A DNA stretch of 64,000 bases from Rhynchopus euleeides (Eukaryota; Euglenozoa; Diplonemea; Diplonemida; Diplonemidae): NCBI GenBank assembly GCA_963210315.1, contig OY723276.1:992001-1056000 (forward strand). The letters run 5' to 3'. The first letter of the stretch is position 1, and every line of letters begins with the position of its first letter. Below are positions 49,816-60,520 of the stretch, piece by piece. A program made the translations under genes and the position numbers. The notes beneath the pieces were generated by a model that was given only the letters and a program-made list of their open reading frames with translations, did no database searches and was not told the origin of the DNA.

Positions 49816-52800
49816 GTAGTAGAAGCATAGCTTGTGGGCAAGATATTGGAGTCATCGCAGCCTCAGCCAGTCACCGCCTGCCCGAGGGGCCTGCACAGAG
49901 GGTTCCACTGTGATGGAGAGACTCTTCCTGCTCGTATCCCGCAGTCGTGGTATCAGCGAGGTCTGCCCACGGGTGGCTCTGTGCCCCTCACGAGGGCCGC
50001 GCTGCAAATCTGTCTCGTTGCTTCACACGGATGATACCGGTGTGGGCACAGACAGGCAACCTATGTTGATAGATTGTATTCGTCAGTCTGTGCAATGTCA
50101 CAGGGCTTGCGGTTTCGGGTTACCTCTTGGCTGGCTCAGGCCTGCAACACGCTCACGAGGCCCGCAGAGGTGTGCTGTCATGCGAAGGCACATTGCAAGA
50201 ACCTCATAGTACTACAGCTGGGCTTCCCCCACTGCCACTGCTGCCAAGCAGCAATGTTTGCGTTCTGCCTGTGCGGCATGGAGACTGTCTTTGCTGCCGC
50301 AGACCCTGCGTGCCTGGCTCGTCGGTGACCGTTCGCTGCCATCCTGTGCCTGTTTGGTCTCAGTGGTGGCTTCCCTCTGCTTGCAAGCACCGCCTGGCGC
50401 AGGCCGCTACCACGTGCCGCGCATCAGGTAACCGGGGGTGAGGCCGTGAGCTCGAGGCGCTGACCACCGCCACCGAGGCAGGCCACACGGCCCAGACAGC
50501 GCTCTGCCGCAAACCCTCCCTGCACTGCTGCAAGTATCCACAGGTGGGTAGGGTTGCCCGCCCACCAGTAATGGGCATCACGTGCCGCCCTGCAGAGGAA
50601 CCTCCCATCCAGCCTCAGGTGTCCAGGTGGGATCTTGCCAACGCGTGCCAATGCGCTCGCTGTTGCCGATCACCCCGTGTCGTCCGAGGCCAGGGAAGGT
50701 GCCAGCCAGCAGTGGCATTGGCCGCAGCGAGTCATTCATGAGGGTGCTGCCGTGCACTGGTCCAGCACGAGGCAGGTAGGTCGTACTCTCACCTGCTCAG
50801 CACCCGATTATCACAGCGGCACTGGCGACAAGAAGTGCACGGCACGGATCATGTGCTGGGTTGCCTGGAAACTGCTGGTGCCTGTGTTGAGGCACAGACC
50901 TTCACTTGCGGCATGCCTGTGTGCCTACAAGGTGAGGGTGGTTCACTTTCCTGCACTTTCGACCTAAGGGCCTTGGGCTTGTTGGACCGTTACGTGTGGT
51001 CCCGAGGGGTTTTGGCTGAACACAGCTCAGAGCGCCTAAAACAGGTATACATAGAGCTGCCCTTCTTTCAGCATGGGTTGTGCGATTTTGACGTGAGTTT
51101 GGCTGATTTCGTGACATCGTGGCGCACGTACCCGTCCTGTGCTGGGATTGCCACTCCCGGGCAGTCTTGCGAGCGTGCCCATGCCAGCACCCAGCATGGC
51201 TGGAAGCCATCCCCTCCAGTCAGGTTGTGTCAGGACCCTCACCTGCCCCTCGTCATCCACCGAAGGCGTCTGTACCAGGGCAGTCATTCAAATCACAGAG
51301 ACGCAAAGGGACGTCCTTCCATGCTAGGTCCATCTTGCTCTCTCACAACGCCAGTGTATGCCTGCAGCAATCTTCCTCCTGACCCCCGACTCCATAATCA
51401 CCCCGAGCAGCTCGAAGTCATCGCCAGTTCAAGCAACACATGCTCCTGGCATGCTCCTGCCACTGCGGACCCAGCCATGTCCTCGCTGCCACGCGCTGTC
51501 ACGTGCCGCCTCCATCCAGTTCACAAAGGACGCAGGTGTTGACATCCAGCTTCGACGGCACCGCAAGAGTGCATGGGATCAGAGTGGCCACAAGCGTCTC
51601 CAGAAGCCGAAGATTCTGCCACGTGTGGCGGAAGCTCGTCCAGCAGCACATCGTACATCTCCAGCGGCACTGCAGGGTCCCCCACTTGGGATGTGTCCCT
51701 ACCCCTGTGATTTATGAACCGATCCAACGGTGGGATTGCGGGTAGTTCGCCCTGTCCACGGCATCGCAGGATGCTGGCTGAACCACCGCTGCCGCCTCGC
51801 AGTGCCACCATACAAGCTCGTGGTCCTCGTGTTCGGTGCTGCACTCCTGCTCGCCCGAGGCGTTGCCCTTCGCGCAGATCGCGTCTTCCCCTCTGTGTCC
51901 AAAGGCTTCGGACTTCTTTGGGTTGAACACCTGCATGGCTTCCATCAGGCCTGCCTCACTCAAGGCGTCAGCCGATCTGCACAGCACGCCACGCCACGCC
52001 ACGTGCAAAGTGCAAGGAACAGGAGCTCAGTGACAGAGGTGATACCGCATTGCGTTCCGACCTTCAGATTGGACAGCAATATCCCCGATGATCCGCACGC
52101 CGAGCTGCAGAGGACACCAAACACAGATGTGTGCCGCAGCGTTGTGCCCCATAGATCACGGCGCGTCGCCTCTCGTCCAGCTTCCCTCTTTTGCCTATTG
52201 TCCGATGATGCAGCGAAACAGCACCAAAATGGCTGCCTTCAGGTGGTGCTGCCCGCCGCAATGCTGCAGCGTCCTCCGCATCTGCCCGCCAGCGTCGTGT
52301 CCCGCTCAGTGCCCTTCCTGTGCCTGCCCCCCTGAGCAGAGGCACCATCCTCCTTTGTCTGTCCCCTTGGTCTCGCGGGGAACCCCCCAAGAACTCCACA
52401 TCCGCCACATGCCGCACACTGCTGCACGTTGATCCCTCCTGCCAACGGGTTGGGCTAGTCCTGGGCTTGGGCCCCTCCAGCCAAGCACACAGCATCTCTG
52501 AGGCGGGGCGGCACTGCAAAGGCACCACTCTTGTTGCCTTGTCTGCTCGGGCAGGAAGAGCACGATTTGAGCTCCACCCAGTGCCTGAGCGAGTTCACAT
52601 ATCAGTGTCGACGGTGTGCACATTATGGGTGCCTTCGCTCTGCGGCACTGCTGTGGAGGCCTTCACTGTGCACCACGGTGCCAGACTGTGTCGCTTCATA
52701 GCCAGTGGTGTGAGGCGGCCCACTCTTCCTCACTGCTCTGTGCTTACGAGCGGGTGCGCATCACATGTTCCCTGGCATAGCCATAGGTCGGGCCTGCTGT

Positions 52801-53285
52801 TCGTCCGTGAGGTGCACTGCCACATCAGGTTGTCGTTGTTACATGATGTACGACGACCCCGATCGTAGGTGCGATATGATGTTTGAGGGGTCTGGCAGTG
52901 CATGATGTCGCATCGAGTTTCGGATCCAGACTTTCGGCTGTCGAGGTCGCCTGCTGGGGCAGCTGTCCCCCGTGTCCGGGGTCTGCACGCAGGCCCGAAA
53001 GCGCGGGGAAGCCGTGCATGCTGGCTGAAGTCTGTTGATCCTGCTTTAACTGACACACCCCCGCCTCGCCATCCCGAGAGACTGCTGACATGGTGATAGG
53101 CGGTGGTCCCGTTGCACCAGCACCGATGTCTTTGTCGTTCCTTGGCCCGGTGTCCGGTGGCAGGAGGTGTGCTCCCACGTGCACATGTGTCGCCTCACTA
53201 CTGTCACATGCCGCCCCTTCATCCGCCCCTGACGAGTAGGGCTCACGCCCCGGCAACACCTCCCTGTTCCGGCAGGCTTGCCATC
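49816..53285 (-). pseudogene. Eroded LINE remnant, RT-side sequence
   Basis: Minus-strand frames are broken every 60-170 codons, but a piece near 51930-51860 reads LMEAMQVFNPKKSEAFGH, like the SGLxxNxxKSE segment that follows the YxDD box in LINE RTs. Just upstream, near 52090-52060, one frame reads IIGDIAV, where FADDIAV-like sequence would be expected. It lies downstream of the endonuclease remnant at 53288-53908 in the correct order. Boundaries and clade cannot be given. Plus-strand ORFs across it are shadows. Confidence 0.35.
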
Positions 53286-53287
53286 TT

Positions 53288-53908
53288 AGCGCGCTCTTGG
53301 CAGCAGGCACCCTTTCCCTCGTATAAGTGTCACGATGTTCTCCACCTCGTCTGTGTCCTTGGTGACACTGTCCATCGTGGCCGCGAGGTTCACCCGCTGC
53401 CTGTGTGCCGGCTTCGCGTCCACCTGCCTGTGGGTTGGATGTCGCTGGGAGACTTCAAGCCCGCAGACTGCTACGTGGTTCACCAACACCATGTCTACCC
53501 GTGTCCCGTGTATCACATGGGGTGGGCCCGCCCCATGTTGGCCGCCACTTGTGGCAACACTGGCGCAAGGTCGGTGTGCCGTCGCCGTCAGCACCGGGTT
53601 CCGGTCGGGTCAGGGATGCAGTCGAAGTCGCCGGCGATCACCACCAGCATGGCACTCAGCAACTTCCTGCCTCTGCCAGGCTCCCTCTGCTGCATGGGGT
53701 CATTCACTCCGGGAGGAGTGGGCCCAGCCGGATGCTGCTTGAAACTTGGCCCTCGGGAGGCTATGGCGGCTGCAGGCCTTGCAACACGGAGCGAAGGCTC
53801 AAGGTGAATCCCTTTGTGCGACAGAGTCGGCGTCCACCCAATGGCAAGAGGCATACTAACCACGGGGTACGAAGAGAGGCTGGAGGCGAAGAGGGTACAT
53901 ACCAGCAT
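53288..53908 (-). pseudogene. Eroded LINE endonuclease domain
   Basis: The minus frame ending 53588 reads VNDPMQQREPGRGRKLLSAM followed by LVVIAGDFDCIPDPTG, the APE-type GDFN-x-VxDP motif with N changed to D. The next frame (53594-53286) has GTRVDMVLVNHVAV, matching the SRIDxxLVS motif, then RHPTHRQVD in the place of the final His motif. A stop/frameshift separates the two halves. It belongs to a different LINE type from the 0.4-8.9 kb element. Confidence 0.55.
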
Positions 53909-54060
53909 GGTGTCCAGAAGGATGCTGGCAGCCTTCTGCAGACCGCCGACGGTTCAGCTCCGAACATATTATGAAGGCGCCATAAGGTCTTGGATATGGG
54001 CCTGTTCCCTGCGCCAGGTCAAGAGTCGCACAAACACCAAATCATTGGTTATCAGTGGGT

Positions 54061-54150
54061 GCCCTCGCTAGCAGATGTGGCTGAGCGAGAAAAATGAGCG
54101 ACGACCCACTTCCCCTCGCTGACTGACAAGCTGTGACTGGTGGCGAGGTT
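54061..54150. repeat. CCTCGCTACCAG MITE (copy 5)
   Basis: GCCCTCGCTAGCAGATGTGG to GCTGTGACTGGTGGCGAGG; the only copy in the C-tract-poor right third. Confidence 0.65.
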
Positions 54151-54264
54151 CCCGATGTGCTCTTGGTTATTTAGACTTTGCGCAAGTCGTGATGGAGTCG
54201 TTTTAGCAATATGGGTGTCCGGTTTCTTTACTCTTGTATCCAGGTAGCAAGTGGATGTATTTTA

Positions 54265-56511
54265 GGTACGACTATTGGTATGGCTGAAACCCACTTTTTC
54301 GGTGACCCAAAAAGTACCTAAGAAGTACCCAAATTTGGCTTTTTTTAGGGGGGGTGTCAAAACTTATTTTCTGCCGGTTTCAGTCTGGATTTGTGGTCAG
54401 AGGCACCCCATGGCCAAAATGACCCCACCACGATCCGCACAGATCCCAAACGTTCAAAAGAACGGGGTTATGGAAAATTTGTGAGGGGGGTCCCGCTGGG
54501 TGGGTGGGTGGCTGGGGTGGGGCGGCGAGCTGCCTGCCGGGTGGCGACCTCACACTGCCCGCCAGCCTATACCGTCCTGCCATCCCTACTGTCCCGCCAG
54601 CCTATGCTGTACCGCCAATCCTGTTGTTCGAGCATGCCGTAGTACACGGCTCTCTCGCCTCTGCCACATGTGGCCAACAGGACAGTGTGTCGGCTTGCGA
54701 CCTGCACTGCCACCTGCACCTGCGACCTGATGGATTCCAGTGCAGTGAAGACGAAGTCCGTGTGTGCAGCCGCCAACTATGCGGCACATGACCCTGCCTT
54801 CGCCGCATTCCTCGCGAGAGAATGTCCGCATGTAATCAAGGTGTCTGGGCTACTGTGGCAAAAAGCTTCGAACGGCCGCTTCTGCACCACTGTGGCCGCC
54901 TGTTGGTCCCTCTCGCAGCTCGTTGGAGGGACCGCGAGACTGTGCGGAGGATGGGAATCTGCTTCGCGCACCTCGTGTACCCCTGCATTCTGTTTGTGTC
55001 ACGGTTCTCAAAGAGCGAGGCCCAGGCAAGTGACACTTGCCAGCTCGGGTTCTCCTCGGAGTTGTTCCGCTTCCTCGCCTGGCGCTTGTGGCAAGCGGAG
55101 GCGAATGCAGAGGACGGGTACCTCCACTGGCTCCAGAGCTGGAGAGCTCACCAGGAAGACTGCTTCGGCCAGTCCCTGTGCCTCTCGTTCGAGTCTGCAA
55201 CGTGCACACTGAAGGGCAGTGTTACCGAGGAACTGGCGATGATTATGGAAAACGCATGTACAATTGCTTGCACTGTAAATTTTGACTATCTCCTCGCCGC
55301 ACAGGTGTCAGAGGAACAGTTGAACGAGGTTGTCCCCACTCTTCTCGCTGAATCTGGTGTCGCCAAATACTATGGTGCCCAGGGCATCTCGAAGGGTTCG
55401 ACCCTCTGCCCCAAGGTGGACAAGGCCGACGCTGAGAAGTTTCTCCGCACATCCATCCACCGTTTTGCTTCCGGTTGCTACTCCGAGTACAAGAGATACT
55501 CCCAGTCCACGGAAGGGATGGCTGCAGAGAGAACAGGCGCACTGGGACCTGCGGTCCTGGAAGGGGTCTGCGGCAGGATGCGGAGGGTGTTGATGATGAA
55601 TGGGGGGGTCGCTATCCGGGATGGTGTCCTCCGCGCCAAGCTCTGTTGCATGCAGCATTGGGTTGATGGCACCTCTCCAGGTGTCACAGAGGCCCAGATC
55701 ACTTCTCTGGGGGGAAAGCTGGAGGCGGTGCAGGAGAGGAAGCTCCGTATTGGCAAGCTGCGACTTGCGGAACTCGAAGTCGCGAGGATCGCAGACAGTA
55801 ACGCATCTGAACGCAAGCGCAAGCGGACTGCCTTGATTGACAGTATTTGCATTGTATTCCACTGTGATGTGTCGTGGTTAAAGGGGGTGTTGGTGCAGCA
55901 AGCCCTGGCATGCGGGATCCTCAACTGCCAGAGTAAAAACAAACCCGCTATTCTTGAACTCATTGAGAGTATGGACCGGTGTTTTACTCTGTCGGAACTG
56001 AGGGAATATGCGGAGGCGAGGGAACTCGTAGTCCGCCCAGAGTGGAGTCAGGAAGAGTTACTCGCGAAGCTTCAGGACCACGATACGGAACACATCGAGA
56101 TTTCAGAGGTTGAAGAAGGAGAGTAGAGCGTAGACGGTCCAGAGGCTGGAGTAAGTCAGCCCCTCACTTCCTGCCTGCAGGTCCCTTTTTGTTGTAACCC
56201 TCAACCAGCAAAGTGCCCCTGAACTGATCTCCCACTCCTCTCCTCCCAGCATTCACAGGCACAACTGCCTGAACCAGACCCGCATTTCACGGGTGAAGTT
56301 TGTCACCTAGACCACAAAAATGACCCCACTACGATCCGCGCGGAGTCCAAAAAGTACAATGGGGGAAGAAAATCACGATTCTGGGAGGTCGAAGTTTCCC
56401 ACCCAAGAAAATAAGTTTTGACACCCCCCCCCCTTTTTCGGTGACCCAAAAAGTACCCAAGAAGTACCCAAATTTGACTTTTTTTTGGGCGTCAGCCAGA
56501 CCAACTATACT
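54265..56511. mobile_element. Transposon-like element E14 with one unknown 434-aa protein (TA duplication)
   Basis: Left GGTACGACTATTGGTATGGC and right (inverted) AGTATAGTTGGTCTGGCTG form an imperfect terminal repeat flanked by TA at 54263-54264 and 56512-56513. A second shared block is the inverted GTGTCAAAACTTATTTTCT (54355-54373 and 56411-56429). Near each end lies a copy of CTTTTTCGGTGACCCAAAAAG, AGTACC(C/T)AAGAAGTACCC in the same strand sense. Internal blocks are shared with E15 at 32.4 kb. Element limits could be off by several bases. Confidence 0.65.
54822..56126 (+). CDS. 434-aa protein of unknown family, candidate transposase of E14
   Basis: Open from ATG 54822 to TAG 56126. The first ~200 residues are Cys/Trp/Leu-rich (MGICFAHLVYPCILFVSRFSK, LFRFLAWRLWQAEA, YLHWLQSWRAHQEDCFG). 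A middle part has conserved-looking KYYGAQGISKGSTLCPKVD, SIHRFASGCYSEYKRYSQS and MRRVLMMNGGVAIRDGVLRA blocks. The segment LSELREYAEARELVVRPEWSQEELLAKLQ near the C terminus resembles a SAP/HeH-type DNA-binding helix pair, and an acidic tail ends the protein. The overlapping frame from 54670 (AAHDPAFAAFLARECPHVIK) may be its true N terminus through an intron or frameshift. I recognise no transposase, integrase or recombinase motif. Position between matching ends suggests it moves the element. Confidence 0.55.
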   Translation: MSACNQGVWATVAKSFERPLLHHCGRLLVPLAARWRDRETVRRMGICFAHLVYPCILFVSRFSKSEAQASDTCQLGFSSELFRFLAWRLWQAEANAEDGYLHWLQSWRAHQEDCFGQSLCLSFESATCTLKGSVTEELAMIMENACTIACTVNFDYLLAAQVSEEQLNEVVPTLLAESGVAKYYGAQGISKGSTLCPKVDKADAEKFLRTSIHRFASGCYSEYKRYSQSTEGMAAERTGALGPAVLEGVCGRMRRVLMMNGGVAIRDGVLRAKLCCMQHWVDGTSPGVTEAQITSLGGKLEAVQERKLRIGKLRLAELEVARIADSNASERKRKRTALIDSICIVFHCDVSWLKGVLVQQALACGILNCQSKNKPAILELIESMDRCFTLSELREYAEARELVVRPEWSQEELLAKLQDHDTEHIEISEVEEGE

Positions 56512-56513
56512 TA

Positions 56514-57440
56514 AGAAGTACACTCGCCAGATGGACCAGCTCCCAGGGAGTGATTTTATGACACGAGACGTTTGAGCTTAATCATCGCATATATCACTCA
56601 AGGGACCACTAGCCTGCTGGCATCACAGACGGCTTATACAGTCATAGATAAGGCAGTTGATTGGTCTGTGATACGTTCGGGCGTCGTTCAGGCAGCCCAT
56701 GCCTGGTACATGACTCTGTTCAAGCGTTCACAGAGCAACTAACGGGAGACGGAGCTGGTCGCCGTGATGCGGTCTGAACATCACGAACCACCTGCTCGCT
56801 CAGTGCATCTCCCAGGATGACCAGGCCTGATCCAGGCCAGATGCTATCCCTCTCGTTTGCATGGGTTGGATTAACCCATCCATCAAGAAACACCGCAATG
56901 GCAAGATGTCCCTTGCTCAGTCGCAGTGTGACGTGCCCTGATGAACCGAACGCTGCTACACTAGGGAGGCCTGCATGCACTGCGTCACGCCGGGAGCAAC
57001 ATCCCCTGTCCCTCAGGGATGTTGCTGGCCAAGAGGTCTGGCGAGAGCAAGCCTGTCGCGAGCCTCGGCTGCAGTTACATGTCCTACCCTGCTTCCTGGC
57101 AGCTGTTGTATGCCTCACAGCTGCATTTCTGGTCCATGCCCGGGCGTTACAGGCCTCAGTGAACGCATGGCAGGTTGCGTGCCGCGGTGACGGTGCACCA
57201 GCGCATGACGCTTGCAGCGGTGCCTCTCTATGTGCTATCGCACGTCTTCCGTTGTCCTCGACTAGGTGCTGCGTGTTGAAGAGCACCCCCGAGTGTGCGT
57301 CCTCCCCAGAGTTCAGTGTCCCTGGTGTGGTGGTGCACCTACACGCAGTCCCAGAGGGTGTTGCCGCCCGGCTTCCGATGGATGCATGTCGTCTTTGTGT
57401 CCCGCGGTGGTGTGTCTTTTTCGGCAGGTCGCCGTCGAGA
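56514..57440. other. No supportable gene
   Basis: Short overlapping ORFs on both strands; no domain recognised. Confidence 0.3.
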
Positions 57441-60400
57441 TCAAATGTTGACTGTGGCCGTGTGAAGCGCTGCAATTATGGCGTCGGCCACAACCATCTT
57501 GTGCGGCGTCTTGCCCATGCAGTTGCTCTTCCTGACGCAATGCCATGCCTGCTGCACGTCCACCCAGCTGAAGAGGTCCCCGAGTGTGGCGCGATGCCCT
57601 TGTTCTGTGGTTGGAGGGCTGCGGGTTTGCTCATTGTAGCGCATTGTGCGGCCTAGGATGCATGTATTCCGGCACAGAGGGCAGTGCGTTGCTAGGCTGC
57701 TCAGACCAGATCTTACTGATTCACGCACCGTGCGGCCACACAGGTCAGCACCCCACCCAGTGGGCGGTGTCTGCGAGGTGTGCGATAAGTTCACCACACT
57801 CGTGTATCCTCCGACTTGCCTTCTTCGCCTTTCTGATTGAGTTCTTTTCCAGGCGATCTTTTGCCAGTCGCTGAAGTTCGCCCGTTCCAGGACCACCAGA
57901 CGCCGGAGAGGATAGTGTCCGCTCGGTCCTCTTTGGCCAGTTGTCCCAGCAGAATGCCGTCGTCTTCGCAGGTGCCTAATGAGGAAGCGGTGAAACTTGC
58001 CCTCAGCCCTGAGCACCTCCTGACAGATCATGCAGGTCCTCTACTGTATCGCAATGCGCCACATTGCCATGATGCACTCTGCCAACGTGCGTGGAGGCTC
58101 TTGTACACCGCTGCTTATGGCGTTCGCCAGGACATGGCGGCTCGAGTCCCGGTCCCGCTACATGGAGGAATCACACTGTTTCGGTTGGTGCGGTTGTCTG
58201 ACAGCGTAATCTCTATGCTAACAGAAGAAGCCAGTTCGCCACATGTGTCAATTGGAGAACATGCACTCCGACTTGTCGCGTTTCTTGGCAAGCCACATCG
58301 GTATTGGTATCAGGGAGCCGCGCCAACCCTGCAGAGGCTCACCGCGGGCCGACGACAGGGACGTTTCCTTCTCACGGATCCAGACATGCACGCCCTGCTC
58401 GTGTTCCTCTATTGGATCCGAAGTGAAGGGCCCATATCTATCATGCGACATGAGATGCACTGTCGATAGGACTTGGCTGTTCGATCCACTCTGCCCGCGT
58501 GTGATTGATACTTCGAGAACAACACGAGGCGACCTCTCCTCGGGAGAACTGCAGCCTGTTGTACACCGGCACGGCGTGTGGGGGATCACTCCATAGAGGC
58601 CTACTGCATCAGCAATTCTCTCTGTCTCGGAAGCTCTCGGATCACTCGGAGAGCGGAGGGAAAATATGATCGTTCTGCAGAAATCGTTGGAATCCATACA
58701 GGTTGGGATCTCTTCCCAACAGTATTCTCTCCGTTTTCCGCCACTTTGTGAGTGGGCCGTACACGTCTGAGATCCAACTGAAGACATCATCACTAATGCC
58801 CACCGCCGCATGTTTCGGCTGATGGTTTCAGGCAGTCAGGACGGGTTAGTCGTGACGGCGATGCACTCTCAAAGAGCATGGGGGTCTCCGCCATTGTGGG
58901 GACAGGCTGAACGCGAATGCGCTGCTGGGTTTTGTCAAAGGCTCGCCCTTCACGGTGATACGCTTCTTCTGCATCTCCTCCTGCGTGGCACTGCACCCAG
59001 CTTGTCGCAGCGATGGGGGAAGACTTCTTCAGTGGTTCGGCCTGTTCCGGTGCGGGCGATGTCGATGCCTACAATTCCACAACGTGAGGGGCGCCTATTT
59101 TCCCGCTCCTGTACGGGTGTCTCAGCGACTGAGAACCCCTGCCTTCTGCTGTTTGCCCGACCAAACCCCCCTCCCTGAGGGCCGGGACCTTTGATGGCGG
59201 CTGTTTCGCTTCTTGCGTCTCAGTTGACATCAACAGTGAACAGAGTCGCCAGGCCCCAACAAAGGCAGACTAAGGACAGGGTCTGCAGCTTCTCCCTGAT
59301 GCATGGTCCACTTCAGATGGTTCGACTCTACCGTCTCCTGGATGCAGAGGCTGCCCTCTCGAGCAGGACACACGGATGGCTTCGCGCAATTCGCTGTGAA
59401 TGTCGCGACCCTCGTGCATCCGCCTCAGCACAGTCGAATGCTGGTCCAGCGCCGTGTCGATGTTGTCCGCTGTGATGGTCGTCATCGGAATGGCGACCGC
59501 AGGGGCCAGGTGGCTCTCTCTAGGATGCGATGCACCTACGACCATACGATCACGCCACTCCACTTGTGACCATCTGTCATCCCGGAACCTGTGTACGATG
59601 TGACATTCGCTCTTCAGGTCGAAGTCCTGCACTGTCATCTCGCGCTCGGATACCGCTGAGCAACTCACCACCTCTTGACTCCGCGAAAAAGCTGATCCCC
59701 ACAGCGGACTGAAGTCCTGCTACTCTGTCCAGTCGCTCTGTCGTGCACCCCTTTGCATGAAGGTCTGGGATTTCCATGACCTCCCCGGGGCCCCTGCCCG
59801 GACATCCCATTGCCTCTTTTTACTTCGGGGACCCTGCACATGCGTGTCGGGTGGGAGGGTGTCAACTACTTCGAGACGCGACCCGAAGGCTGCTCGTAGT
59901 GAGCATGTTACTCTTTCGGCTGCAAGTGTGAGCTGCGGTACGACATTGTGGTACGACAACATTGATCTCAAGACTTAACTCGTGTGATACAGGAGCAGGT
60001 CGGCAAGCTATGCCGCCACGACCACTGCACTGCACATTGAAAATGGGCTCAAGGATGATGCTGTGCTGGAGGTGTTGCAGCAGGGGTGTACGCATGCCAT
60101 TCCCAACAAACACTGACCATCAGCTGCCTGATATGATTCCCCTTGGGTGGGTGCGAAGCTGTGATGCCCCTCTCCTGTGCACCAATGCAGCACAGCCTCT
60201 TGAGACGAGTGAACCTAGCCATTGCCGCCTTCCCCTCTTATTGTCGCATCCGCAAAGCGGTTCTCAAGTGTCGCCAGAGCCTTTCTTGTTACTCGCGAGC
60301 TGCCCATCTTGTTTCTCGATTCACGCAGAATGCCGTCGTCCCCCCTCAGCAATGCGACTGGCGAAAGGCACCGCAGGCTGACGCCACCTACACCTCTTTC

Positions 60401-60520
60401 AAGGTGAGCATCGGACAGGTCCCTCGTAGCGCTGATGCGCAGTGCGGTTGCTGGGCAGTCCGATGGTGTGTGCGGCATCTCACTGGGGTCCCTGAAGCAG
60501 CCCCTGTCTGATTGCAAGCA
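57441..60520 (-). pseudogene. Possible second eroded LINE remnant
   Basis: The minus frame 58031-57441 contains THCPLCRNTC and later LFSWVDVQQAWHCVRKSNCM...HKMVVADAIIAAL, in the style of LINE C-terminal regions (CPxC knuckle, then a Trp-rich helix). The frame 60517-60215 has VALLRGDDGILRESRNKMGS...KALATLENRFADA, like the basic helical linker between endonuclease and RT. The RT core cannot be read. Weak, order-based call. Confidence 0.25.

Noticed and set aside
53103..53807. 234-aa plus-strand ORF
   Set aside because: Opposite strand of the LINE endonuclease remnant, which has recognisable motifs.
57837..58469. 210-aa plus-strand ORF
   Set aside because: No domain, in a zone of decayed repeats with equally long ORFs on the other strand.
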